NCBI GenBank assembly: GCA_020882975.1
Contig: JAHRFD010000028.1
Span: forward strand, 1-39,905
Direction: 5' to 3'
Length of the DNA: 39,905 nt
Source: Microcoleus sp. EPA2
Lineage (GTDB): Bacteria > Cyanobacteriota > Cyanobacteriia > Cyanobacteriales > Microcoleaceae
A model generated the notes under the pieces. That model saw nothing but the letters and a program-made list of their open reading frames with translations. It was not told where the DNA came from and did no database searches. Of this stretch, positions 16,053 to 23,267 are shown piece by piece; the first letter of the stretch is position 1; each line of letters begins with the position of its first letter. Made by a program: the position numbers and the translations under genes.

Positions 16053-17294
16053 TTAACTGTGTCGCTGGGGTAGTTCGATCCGAAATTGAGTACCTTTACC
16101 CGCTTGGGAAAAATACTTCAATTCCCCTTTGTGCTGCTCGACAATTATGTCATAACTGATAGCAAGTCCTAGGGTGCTGGCATCCATCGCAGGTTTGGTA
16201 ATAAAAAATGGCTCGAAAATTTTCGTTTTTACCTCTTCGCTAATGGCGATGCCATTATCAGCAATCTCAATGGCAATGCGCTGAGCACTTACCACCTGAG
16301 TGCGAATCCAAATCACTGGTTTAAAGTTGATTGCTTCGGACTCGTTGAATTGTTGACTAGACTCTTCCAAAGCATCGATCGCATAACTCATAATATTCAG
16401 AAAAGCTTGATTTAGTTGACCGGCATAACACTCAATTTGGGGCAAATTGCCGTAGTCCTTCACCACCTTGATATCGCGCCTGCCTTCGCGAGCAGGTAAG
16501 CGGTGTTGCAATAGTAACAGAGTATTTTCTAAACCGTCGGAAACGTCGAATAATTGCCAACCGGAGCGATCGCTGCGGGAAAATTCCTGTACCGACAAGA
16601 TAATTTGGCGAATGCGATCGCTCCCCGTCCGCATGGAACTGACAATTTTCAAGAAATCATCCAGCAGGAATTCCACATCCATGTCTTGTTGTTTTTGCAG
16701 AATCTCTTGGCTAGGATTAATTAACTGTTTTTGATACATTCGCAAGAGTTCAATCAAATCAGTAGCGTAAGCTTGTATGTGAGTCAGATTGCTGTAAATA
16801 AAAGTAATCGGATTGTTAATTTCGTGGGCAATTCCCGATACTAATTCCCCCAGGTTAGACATTTTTTCATTTTCTATAATCCGATGCTGGAACTGTTGCA
16901 CTTCTTGTTGCGATCGCTCCAACTGTACCCTCAACTGGCGCGATCGAAAACCACCTCGTACCCGCCCCAACAATTCCTGCTTAACTATGGGTTGCAGCAC
17001 AAAATCGTCCACTAGCACATCTAATTTTGTGGAGTCAAACTGGTCTGATGCAGCCAGCAAAATCACATAAATGGTACCAAATTCTGAGTTACCCGCCCGC
17101 ATCCGATACAAATCTAACCACTCAATTTGAGGTGAAGTCCCATCACAAATTACCAAATCTGGGGAGGTTTGCTCAGCCAAATCTAACCCAGACTGAGCAT
17201 CAGGGGCGACTATCACCTGATGTCCCTCCCCTGAGAGGAACTCTTGCAGGACTTCCAAAGTCCGAGCATCCGCGATCGCCAAAATCTTTCCCAT
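16053..17294 (-). CDS. Receiver domain-histidine kinase with degenerate motifs
   Basis: 413 residues. An N-terminal receiver domain has the phospho-acceptor D51 in VICDGTSP but only one upstream acid (D9), and a glutamine (Q101) where the usual K-P lysine lies. After a coiled coil (about 118-143) comes the HisKA domain with H157 in GIAHEINNP. The ATPase domain has N300 in FLNIMSYAIDAL and DNG at 346-348, but the G1 box reads DNGIAIS instead of DNGxGI, and the G2 box reads STLGLAIS instead of GTGLGL. The changes suggest weakened or altered ATP binding. It is a soluble protein, so it probably senses a cytoplasmic signal or a partner. GGAG lies about 12 nt upstream of the ATG. It is divergent from mutS2. 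Confidence 0.85.
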   Translation of the reverse strand: MGKILAIADARTLEVLQEFLSGEGHQVIVAPDAQSGLDLAEQTSPDLVICDGTSPQIEWLDLYRMRAGNSEFGTIYVILLAASDQFDSTKLDVLVDDFVLQPIVKQELLGRVRGGFRSRQLRVQLERSQQEVQQFQHRIIENEKMSNLGELVSGIAHEINNPITFIYSNLTHIQAYATDLIELLRMYQKQLINPSQEILQKQQDMDVEFLLDDFLKIVSSMRTGSDRIRQIILSVQEFSRSDRSGWQLFDVSDGLENTLLLLQHRLPAREGRRDIKVVKDYGNLPQIECYAGQLNQAFLNIMSYAIDALEESSQQFNESEAINFKPVIWIRTQVVSAQRIAIEIADNGIAISEEVKTKIFEPFFITKPAMDASTLGLAISYDIIVEQHKGELKYFSQAGKGTQFRIELPQRHS

Positions 17295-17471
17295 AACACC
17301 AGCTCCACAAATTACCTTTCAGGATACAACAGCCAGAATTATCACTGTATATTTAAAATTAAAATAATTAAATGTTACCAAAAATTACCAATAACTACCC
17401 CCAGAAACTCCAAAAAACTTTAAAATTAATTGATATTATCGTCAATAACCCTTCTCGGTCAGCGCCTGGGA

Positions 17472-20240
17472 ATGCCAATTACCAACAACCCCTCAACTTT
17501 GATTCAATCCGAAACACTCGAACTATTAGAATGGTCGCGCTTGTGTCAGCACTTGGCTACCTTCGCGGCCACCAAACTCGGTGTCGCCGCCGCCCAGGAC
17601 CTCCAAATCCCGGAATCTCAAGCTGAAACAGCAGAATTGCTAGCTCAAACTCAGGAAGCTTATCAGTTAGATAACCGTCCCGGCGGTGCTTTGGCTTTTG
17701 AAGGCATCCAAGACATCGGTACTTCGCTGCAACGAGCTGAACTTCAAGGTTTGCTCAGTGGCGAAGAATTACTGGCGATTGCTACCACCCTGGCGGGAGC
17801 GAGACAATTGCGCCGCATCATTGACAACCAGCCAGATGTGCCGACACTGAAGGATTTGGCTGCTCAATTGCGGACTTATCCTGAAATCGAACAAGAAATA
17901 CATCGGTGTATAGACGATCGCGCCCAAGTAGCCGATCGCGCCACTCCTAAATTAGCAGGAATTAGAGTTCAAATACGACAGTTGCGCGATCGCATTTATC
18001 AAATATTACAAGGAATTTTGCAGCGACAATCCAACGCCGTCCAAGAACAAGTAATTACCCAAAGAAACGCGCGCTTTGTAATTCCCGTCAAAGCTCCCCA
18101 AAAAGATGCAATACCGGGCATCGTTCACGACTCCTCAGCCAGTGGCGCGACACTGTATGTAGAACCCCATAATACAGTAAATCTCAACAACCAGATGCGG
18201 CAATTTCTCAGACAAGAACAAGTCGAAGAAGAAGCAGTTCGCCGCGCCCTGACGGAGCAAGTAGGAGCAGTCAAGCCAGACTTAGATAGATTGTTGGTGG
18301 TAGTGACAACTTTAGATTTAGCCACAGCCAAAGCGCGTTACGGCTTTTGGCTAGAAGCAAATCCACCTAATTTTATTGAATTGGGCAATACAGAATTAGC
18401 AGCAAACAAGGGAGAAATAGCAGAGGCAGAAAACTCAGAAAACTCGGAAAATCCCAAAGTACAAATTCCCAACTTGCGATCGCAAATTACCCTGCGCCAG
18501 TTGCGCCATCCCCTGTTAGTTTGGCAACAGCAATACGAACAAGGCTTTCCAGTAGTGCCGATCGATTTAACCATCGCACCGCACATTCGCGTCGTCGCCA
18601 TCACCGGCCCCAACACCGGCGGCAAAACTGTCACCCTCAAAACCTTGGGATTAGCAGCTTTAATGGCAAAGTCAGGAATGTTTGTTCCCGCCCGCGAACC
18701 TGTAGAATTGCCGTGGTTCGACAATATTTTGGCAGATATTGGTGACGAGCAATCTTTGCAACAAAGTTTGTCAACTTTCAGCGGTCACATTCGCCGAATC
18801 AGCCGCATTTTAGCAGTCTTGAAAAAAGGAGGAGAAGAGGATTCAGACCTCCCAATTCCCCATACTTCAACTACCCTTCGACTACGCTCAGGGGACACGG
18901 TTTCCGATACTTCAACTACCCTTCGACTACGCTCAGGGGACACGGTTTCCGATACTTCGACTACCCTTCGACTACGCTCAGGGGACACGGTTTCCGATAC
19001 TTCAACTACCCTTCGACTACGCTCAGGGGACACGGTTCCCGATGCCCAATTCCCCATTCCCAAATCTTTAGTTTTATTAGATGAAGTAGGAGCGGGGACA
19101 GACCCCTCAGAAGGCAGTGCTTTGGCGATCGCCCTGTTGCAATACCTCGCCCAAAACTCCCTATTAACAGTCGCAACTACCCACTTTGGCGAACTCAAAG
19201 CCCTCAAATATCAAGACTCCCGCTTTGAAAATGCCTCAGTGGAATTTGACGATAGTTCCATGCAGCCCACCTATCGGCTACTGTGGGGAATTCCCGGACG
19301 TTCCAACGCTCTGAGCATTGCCAAAAGACTTGGTTTGCTACCATCCATCGTCGCACAAGCTCAAACCTATGTTGGGGGTGCTTCTGTCGATGTCAATCAA
19401 GTAATTGCTGGACTCGAAGCCCAGCGGCGGAAACAGGAAACCAAAGCCAAAGAAGCAACCCAACTGCTGCAACAAACCGAAAAACTCCACCAGGAAGTTT
19501 CTCAAAAAGCAGCAGCTTTGAAAGAAAGAGAGCGGGAACTAAAAATTGCTCAGGAAGTGGCGGTAAATGAGGCGATAGGCACGGCAAAATCAGAAATTGC
19601 TCAAATCATTCGGCGCTTGCAGTCGGGCAACCAAACGGCTCAAAAAGCCCAACAGGCGACAGAAACTTTAAATCAAATTTCTCAGCAACATTTGCCCTCG
19701 CGCAAAGCACCCGCTAAGCCGAAACCGGGTTTTATGCCAAAAGTGGGCGATCGCATCCGCATTCCCAGCTTGGGCCAAACCGCCGAAGTCCTCAGCGGGC
19801 CAGATGCTAACGAAGAATTGAGCGTCAGGTTTGGGATTATGAAAATGACTGTCAAACTGGCAGAAATTGAATCCCTCGATGGTGAAAAACCTGAAACCAA
19901 AGCCCAATTAGCCAAGATAGCAGCTCAAGCACAGGCTACTGCTAAGGCTAAACAAGCTCAGTCGGAAGTTCCCAAACCAAATCCTGAAATCGCCATTCGG
20001 ACTGCCAATAATACGATCGACTTGCGAGGTGCGAGAGTTTCCGATGCGGAAATTGAAGTAGACAGAGCTCTTTCCAAAGCCTTTGAATACGGAGTGCTGT
20101 GGATAGTTCACGGCAAAGGTACGGGACAGTTGCGACGGGGTATTCATGAATTTCTTGACACCCATCCCCAGGTTTCTCGCTATGAGTTGGCCAGTCAAAA
20201 AGAGGGTGGTGGAGGTGTGACGATCGCTTTTTTGAAGTAG
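17472..20240 (+). CDS. mutS2: Endonuclease MutS2
   Basis: 922 residues from the ATG at 17472; an in-frame upstream start at 17430 adds 14 residues without family similarity. Order: helical clamp/core region, Walker A GPNTGGKT (379-386), Walker B LLDEVGAGTDPS (D537/E538), a long coiled coil (about 630-730), and a C-terminal Smr nuclease domain with DLRGARVSDAE and HGKGTGQLRRG. MutS2 proteins bind branched DNA, restrain recombination and can act in ribosome rescue. Bacillus MutS2 is about 785 residues; part of the excess here is a 60-residue insert (465-524) coded by a 45-bp minisatellite between Walker A and Walker B. The insert has not broken the frame. Confidence 0.95.
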   Translation: MPITNNPSTLIQSETLELLEWSRLCQHLATFAATKLGVAAAQDLQIPESQAETAELLAQTQEAYQLDNRPGGALAFEGIQDIGTSLQRAELQGLLSGEELLAIATTLAGARQLRRIIDNQPDVPTLKDLAAQLRTYPEIEQEIHRCIDDRAQVADRATPKLAGIRVQIRQLRDRIYQILQGILQRQSNAVQEQVITQRNARFVIPVKAPQKDAIPGIVHDSSASGATLYVEPHNTVNLNNQMRQFLRQEQVEEEAVRRALTEQVGAVKPDLDRLLVVVTTLDLATAKARYGFWLEANPPNFIELGNTELAANKGEIAEAENSENSENPKVQIPNLRSQITLRQLRHPLLVWQQQYEQGFPVVPIDLTIAPHIRVVAITGPNTGGKTVTLKTLGLAALMAKSGMFVPAREPVELPWFDNILADIGDEQSLQQSLSTFSGHIRRISRILAVLKKGGEEDSDLPIPHTSTTLRLRSGDTVSDTSTTLRLRSGDTVSDTSTTLRLRSGDTVSDTSTTLRLRSGDTVPDAQFPIPKSLVLLDEVGAGTDPSEGSALAIALLQYLAQNSLLTVATTHFGELKALKYQDSRFENASVEFDDSSMQPTYRLLWGIPGRSNALSIAKRLGLLPSIVAQAQTYVGGASVDVNQVIAGLEAQRRKQETKAKEATQLLQQTEKLHQEVSQKAAALKERERELKIAQEVAVNEAIGTAKSEIAQIIRRLQSGNQTAQKAQQATETLNQISQQHLPSRKAPAKPKPGFMPKVGDRIRIPSLGQTAEVLSGPDANEELSVRFGIMKMTVKLAEIESLDGEKPETKAQLAKIAAQAQATAKAKQAQSEVPKPNPEIAIRTANNTIDLRGARVSDAEIEVDRALSKAFEYGVLWIVHGKGTGQLRRGIHEFLDTHPQVSRYELASQKEGGGGVTIAFLK
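18864..19043. repeat. 45-bp in-frame minisatellite in mutS2, 4 copies
   Basis: Four 45-bp units, each coding for TSTTLRLRSGDTVSD with minor change. Units start at 18864, 18909, 18954 and 18999. The core CCCTTCGACTACGCTCAGGG is near-palindromic and resembles a dispersed repeat common in cyanobacterial intergenic DNA; here it lies inside a coding sequence and preserves the frame because 45 is divisible by three. Confidence 0.95.
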
Positions 20241-20329
20241 TCAGGATTGAGGTATTGCTGGTGGATTACTGATTATAGGTTTGTAGGCAGCAAAACAAGC
20301 TGGATTGAATCTATGATTTGGACTACCTA

Positions 20330-20436
20330 TAGCGAGTGTAAATGAGTTGTGATTTTTTTTTAACGAACCGCGAAGACGCAAAGAACGCGAAGTTCGGAAA
20401 GAGAAGAGAAGTTTCACGACTCATTTATACTCGCTA
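20330..20436. repeat. 107-bp MITE-like inverted-repeat element
   Basis: TAGCGAGTGTAAATGAGTTG plus TG (20330-20351) pairs with CACGACTCATTTATACTCGC plus TA (20415-20436), matching at 20 of 22 positions. The centre holds an AACCGCGAAGACGCAAAG sequence, a relative of the CGCAGAG repeats. It has no coding capacity. It lies between mutS2 and the DNA methyltransferase gene. Confidence 0.8.
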
Positions 20437-20496
20437 GATACTGCAAATGTGGCATAATTGAAATTTGAGTTGCAACTTGAGTAAACTGCCAGACTA

Positions 20497-21438
20497 ATGA
20501 GACAAGCTCCCTCAAATGAAGTTTTGGTTGGCGACTGTCGTGAAGTGATGAAGACATTGCCAGAAAATTATTTTTCTGCGTGTATCACTGACCCGCCTTA
20601 TAATTATGAATTTATTGGTCATAAATGGGATGACTCGGAAATTCAAAGGCGTAGGGAAAAAGTGAATGGCAAGGGAAATAAAACCCTTGTTAAAAATATT
20701 CCCTATGGCAGTGGTTTAGCAGGTGGAGTCAGAAACGAAAAATGGTATCAAAGGAATCGTAAAAATACTCTGGATTATGAGCAGTGGTGTTTGGATTGGG
20801 GTGAGCAGCTTTTTCGGATCTGCAAACCGGGTGCGACAGTTTTAGTTTTCAACAGTACACGAACTATTGCTCACGTACAAGTAGCCCTGGAAAATGCTGG
20901 GTTCTATGCGAGAGATATGCTTGTTTATAAAAGATCGAGTGGTATCCCTAAAGGTGTCAATATCAAACAACAGTTTGAAAAGAAAGGATATGAAAATCCC
21001 GAAAAATGGGATGGTTGGCACAGTTGTCTCAGGAATGAATGGGAAGCAATCTGCGTACTTCAAAAACCACTGGTGAATAATTACTTGGAAACTCTACAGG
21101 AGTATGGTACTGGTCTATTTTATACTAAAGATCGGTTTGGTGGTTTTCAGTCAAATATTTTAGAAGGTATACAGCGTGAGAAAACCGAGGAGTTTAACGT
21201 CCATTGTACGGTTAAACCGATCGCTCTCATGAGAAAGCTAGTTGAAATATTTGTACCGCGTTTGGAAAATTCTATTTTAATCGATCCTTTCGCAGGATCG
21301 GGAACTACATTACTGGCGGCGCAAGAATTTGGGATTAAGTATGTTGGCATTGAAATAGTACCTGACTACATAGAGATTATCAAGAAGCGCCTTGATAGTT
21401 TCAGCGGTTTACAGGGAATTCTCCCACTTTTCCAGTAA
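20497..21438 (+). CDS. Site-specific DNA methyltransferase (N6-A or N4-C, beta class)
   Basis: 313 residues. The catalytic motif IV DPPY (32-35) precedes the SAM-binding motif FAGSGTT (265-271), with about 230 residues between them holding the recognition region. This order defines the beta class of exocyclic-amino methyltransferases. It transfers a methyl group from SAM to adenine N6 or cytosine N4 in a specific site. The gene converges on a restriction endonuclease gene, with their 3' ends overlapping by 38 bp, and a controller gene follows, so it is the protective enzyme of a type II R-M system. The recognition site cannot be read. Confidence 0.92.
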   Translation: MRQAPSNEVLVGDCREVMKTLPENYFSACITDPPYNYEFIGHKWDDSEIQRRREKVNGKGNKTLVKNIPYGSGLAGGVRNEKWYQRNRKNTLDYEQWCLDWGEQLFRICKPGATVLVFNSTRTIAHVQVALENAGFYARDMLVYKRSSGIPKGVNIKQQFEKKGYENPEKWDGWHSCLRNEWEAICVLQKPLVNNYLETLQEYGTGLFYTKDRFGGFQSNILEGIQREKTEEFNVHCTVKPIALMRKLVEIFVPRLENSILIDPFAGSGTTLLAAQEFGIKYVGIEIVPDYIEIIKKRLDSFSGLQGILPLFQ

Positions 21439-21952
21439 GAAATGACTTTAAATCAAACCCACTTATTGTTTGTATAAAATCAAACGAAGCATCGCCAGTG
21501 TAAACTCTCCAGGTCCCTACTTGGCACGCTGTAATAGCTGCGGGCAAATTATCTTGTCTAAGTATTAAAAAAACTGGCTCATAATTATAAGTACGAAGTA
21601 GTGGGCCATAGGATTTGAACTTTTTCAGTGTTCCAGAATCTCCTGAGCCAATACGATATTTTGTATCGATCGCGTACCCATCAACAATCAGATCGCACGG
21701 CTCATCACTTCCCACTTTAAATGCTGGCTGAAAACTACTGCAATATGCTTTGCAGGTTTCCGTAACTAACAATTGCCAACACATTCCTAACTCACGTCCC
21801 CAATATTGCTTATTTTCTTTTTTTATTATGGGAGAGATACCAAACACATCCATTAAAATATCGTGTTCTTCATTCTCTTCTGTGTAAACTTTCTCGGTAA
21901 ATGAATTTTGGTATCTTGCTAAAATTTGCTCTAGTTTTTTTTCAGTCATCAT
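21401..21952 (-). CDS. Type II restriction endonuclease (PD-(D/E)XK fold)
   Basis: 183 residues. A candidate nuclease core is PCDLIVDGYAIDTKYRIG, with D87 and the D96-x-K98 pair; it is followed by SGDSGTLKKFKSYGPLL, which fits a restriction-enzyme active-site region. The C-terminal overlap with the methyltransferase gene and the 11-bp overlap with the upstream controller gene strongly support a C-R operon facing an M gene. It would cleave unmethylated copies of the methyltransferase's site. Specificity is unknown. The ATG is at 21952, with a second in-frame ATG one codon later (21949). Confidence 0.82.
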   Translation of the reverse strand: MMTEKKLEQILARYQNSFTEKVYTEENEEHDILMDVFGISPIIKKENKQYWGRELGMCWQLLVTETCKAYCSSFQPAFKVGSDEPCDLIVDGYAIDTKYRIGSGDSGTLKKFKSYGPLLRTYNYEPVFLILRQDNLPAAITACQVGTWRVYTGDASFDFIQTISGFDLKSFLTGKVGEFPVNR

Positions 21953-22154
21953 CAGTTACCAGTTCAGCTAAAGTAACGGATAATGCCTTGGCTATTTTGT
22001 TTGCATTAAGCAGCGTTATATTCCTTTCACCTCGTTCAACTGAGCCAATATAAGTACGATGTAATTCAGATAGTTCTGCAAGCTGATCTTGGGAAAGATT
22101 TCTGAGCTTTCTGAAATGTCTAACTTTTTTGCCAAATTGCTCCGTAATATCCAT
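21942..22154 (-). CDS. Restriction-modification controller protein (XRE family)
   Basis: 70 residues from the ATG at 22154 (MDITEQFGKKVRHFRKLRN). A TTG at 22181 would add 9 residues but would put the start next to the operator, so it is less likely. The Cro/CI-type helix-turn-helix is LSQDQLAELSELHRTYIGSV, with the typical ERGERNITL following. Controller (C) proteins bind operators upstream of their own gene and drive delayed expression of the restriction gene so that methylation comes first. It overlaps the restriction gene by 11 bp. The C-box repeats just upstream are the expected operator. Confidence 0.88.
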   Translation of the reverse strand: MDITEQFGKKVRHFRKLRNLSQDQLAELSELHRTYIGSVERGERNITLLNANKIAKALSVTLAELVTDDD

Positions 22155-22176
22155 AGATTGCGCCAGCTTAAGCAAC

Positions 22177-22224
22177 GACAACTATAATCTGACAGACTAT
22201 AAGTAGCGACAGACTATAAGTAGC
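22177..22224 (-). promoter_or_regulatory. C-box operator repeats for the controller gene
   Basis: Two perfect 17-bp direct copies of GACAGACTATAAGTAGC (22191-22207, 22208-22224) and a third, partial GACAACTATAATCT (22177-22190). On the minus strand the repeats read GCTACTTATAGTCTGTC, close to the established C-box core (ACTTATAGTCCGTG-like). They lie 23-70 bp upstream of the controller ATG, where the controller protein would act as activator and later repressor. Confidence 0.8.
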
Positions 22225-22539
22225 ATTCGAGATAGCTAGAATCTTTGGATTGATATAGGTCCCGATCGCTTCAAAACACTGATTTGATTTTGGTCACTCT
22301 GTGGAGTAGCATAGTTGGGGGGAAATTTTGGTTATGGGCTTGTTGCGGGCGATCGCACTTAAAAACGCAACTTTCAACTCGCAATTCCGTCTAGCAGTCA
22401 GAGTTGCCGGAATCAAAGCTCATGGGTGTGGAGCCAAATTAATACAGTTGCTGTGGGGATGCTGGCGAGGAGCTCTTATCACCATACACTGCTGTTTGAG
22501 ATCCAGCCTGAACCTGTCTTAATTTTCAATGCTGAAGCT
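22225..22539. other. Gap upstream of the DUF3038 gene
   Basis: No confident gene. In-frame sequence upstream of the chosen DUF3038 start continues to a GTG at 22426, but that extension does not resemble the family N-terminus. A HIP1 site is at 22349. A start at 22426 remains possible. Confidence 0.35.
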
Positions 22540-23145
22540 ATGCGCTCGATCGTAAAGTCCTCCACTCCCACCAACGAAGCGGGCACATCTCCCAACTGGG
22601 AAGAATTGACCCAAAAAGCACCAGAACCTACCCAGTTGGACAACATTAAATCTCAACTGGATTTAGTGCTGTTAGCCCTAGAGGCACTAGCGGGGATTGG
22701 CTCGGAGGCAATACTCAAGGTGGCAGTCGAACTGAATTTAGAGTCAATGGTGGCCGATCGCGTGGCATTATGGCGACTACGCCAGTCTAACCCGCTGCGG
22801 AAAGGCCAGGGGGGACGGAAAAAACTGGATGTAGAAGAAGCCCGCTCCCTCGTTTTGATTAGTTGCCACTTGGCCTCACAGCACCAAGCCTTAATTCGTC
22901 GTGCTGTGGCACTGCTTGAACAAATGGCAGAGCAAAATCGCGAACCTCACACCATAGCTTTGCTGGGAGACTATATTGACAGATTCAGCAACACTTATGG
23001 CGATCGTATGGAAGACGCAGAAAACTTATCCGGCGCACAACTAACTAATTTAGCCCTCAAACTGTTGATCGATTTACTCTTCTACAGCAGTCCCGGCGGC
23101 CACCGTCGTCTTTGGTTAGCTCTGCTCGATCGGGCTAAGAGTTAA
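22540..23145 (+). CDS. DUF3038 protein
   Basis: 201 residues from the ATG at 22540 (MRSIVKSSTPT). It has the family core NIKSQLDLVLLALEALAGIG, the LWRLRQSNPLRKGQGGRKKL region and a helical C-terminus ending in LALLDRAKS. DUF3038 is a cyanobacteria-specific soluble family of unknown function, usually followed by a DUF4335 gene, as here. The pair probably acts together. There is no membrane segment or signal. The GTG at 22426 is an alternative start. Confidence 0.8.
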   Translation: MRSIVKSSTPTNEAGTSPNWEELTQKAPEPTQLDNIKSQLDLVLLALEALAGIGSEAILKVAVELNLESMVADRVALWRLRQSNPLRKGQGGRKKLDVEEARSLVLISCHLASQHQALIRRAVALLEQMAEQNREPHTIALLGDYIDRFSNTYGDRMEDAENLSGAQLTNLALKLLIDLLFYSSPGGHRRLWLALLDRAKS

Positions 23146-23162
23146 GTATAAACTCATGAAAT

Positions 23163-23208
23163 GGAGGCAGAGCCTCCGGATCTGCGTTACCAGGCAGAGC
23201 CTGGTAAC
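23163..23208. repeat. Two adjacent perfect hairpins
   Basis: GGAGGCAGAGCCTCC (23163-23177) is one perfect palindrome around AGA. The next, 23186-23208, pairs GTTACCAGGC with GCCTGGTAAC around AGA. They lie immediately after the DUF3038 stop and before the heptamer array. They look like a REP-type dispersed element and may act as terminators or mRNA stabilisers. Confidence 0.75.
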
Positions 23209-23214
23209 GAGAAT

Positions 23215-23265
23215 TCCTTCTTCCTTCTTCCTTCTTCCTTCTTCCTTCTTCCTTCTTCCTTCCTT
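23215..23265. repeat. Heptamer STRR, CTTCTTC x about 7, ahead of DUF4335
   Basis: The CT-rich 7-bp array ends two bases before the DUF4335 start codon. It replaces the usual purine-rich ribosome site. Copy-number change would alter the spacing to the upstream hairpins and could affect translation. Confidence 0.9.
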
Positions 23266-23267
23266 TT

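Noticed and set aside
18785..19207. 140-codon minus-strand frame over the mutS2 minisatellite
   Set aside because: It is the antisense reading of the repeat in a gene with complete MutS2 motifs on the plus strand.
20330..20436. Insertion sequence with transposase
   Set aside because: Only 107 bp, with no coding frame. At most a non-autonomous element.
21401..21952. Naming the restriction enzyme after a known specificity
   Set aside because: The active-site region is recognisable but I cannot match the recognition domain to a known enzyme by eye.
22426..22539. GTG-initiated N-terminal extension of the DUF3038 protein
   Set aside because: The extension lacks family similarity. The ATG at 22540 gives a typical N-terminus.
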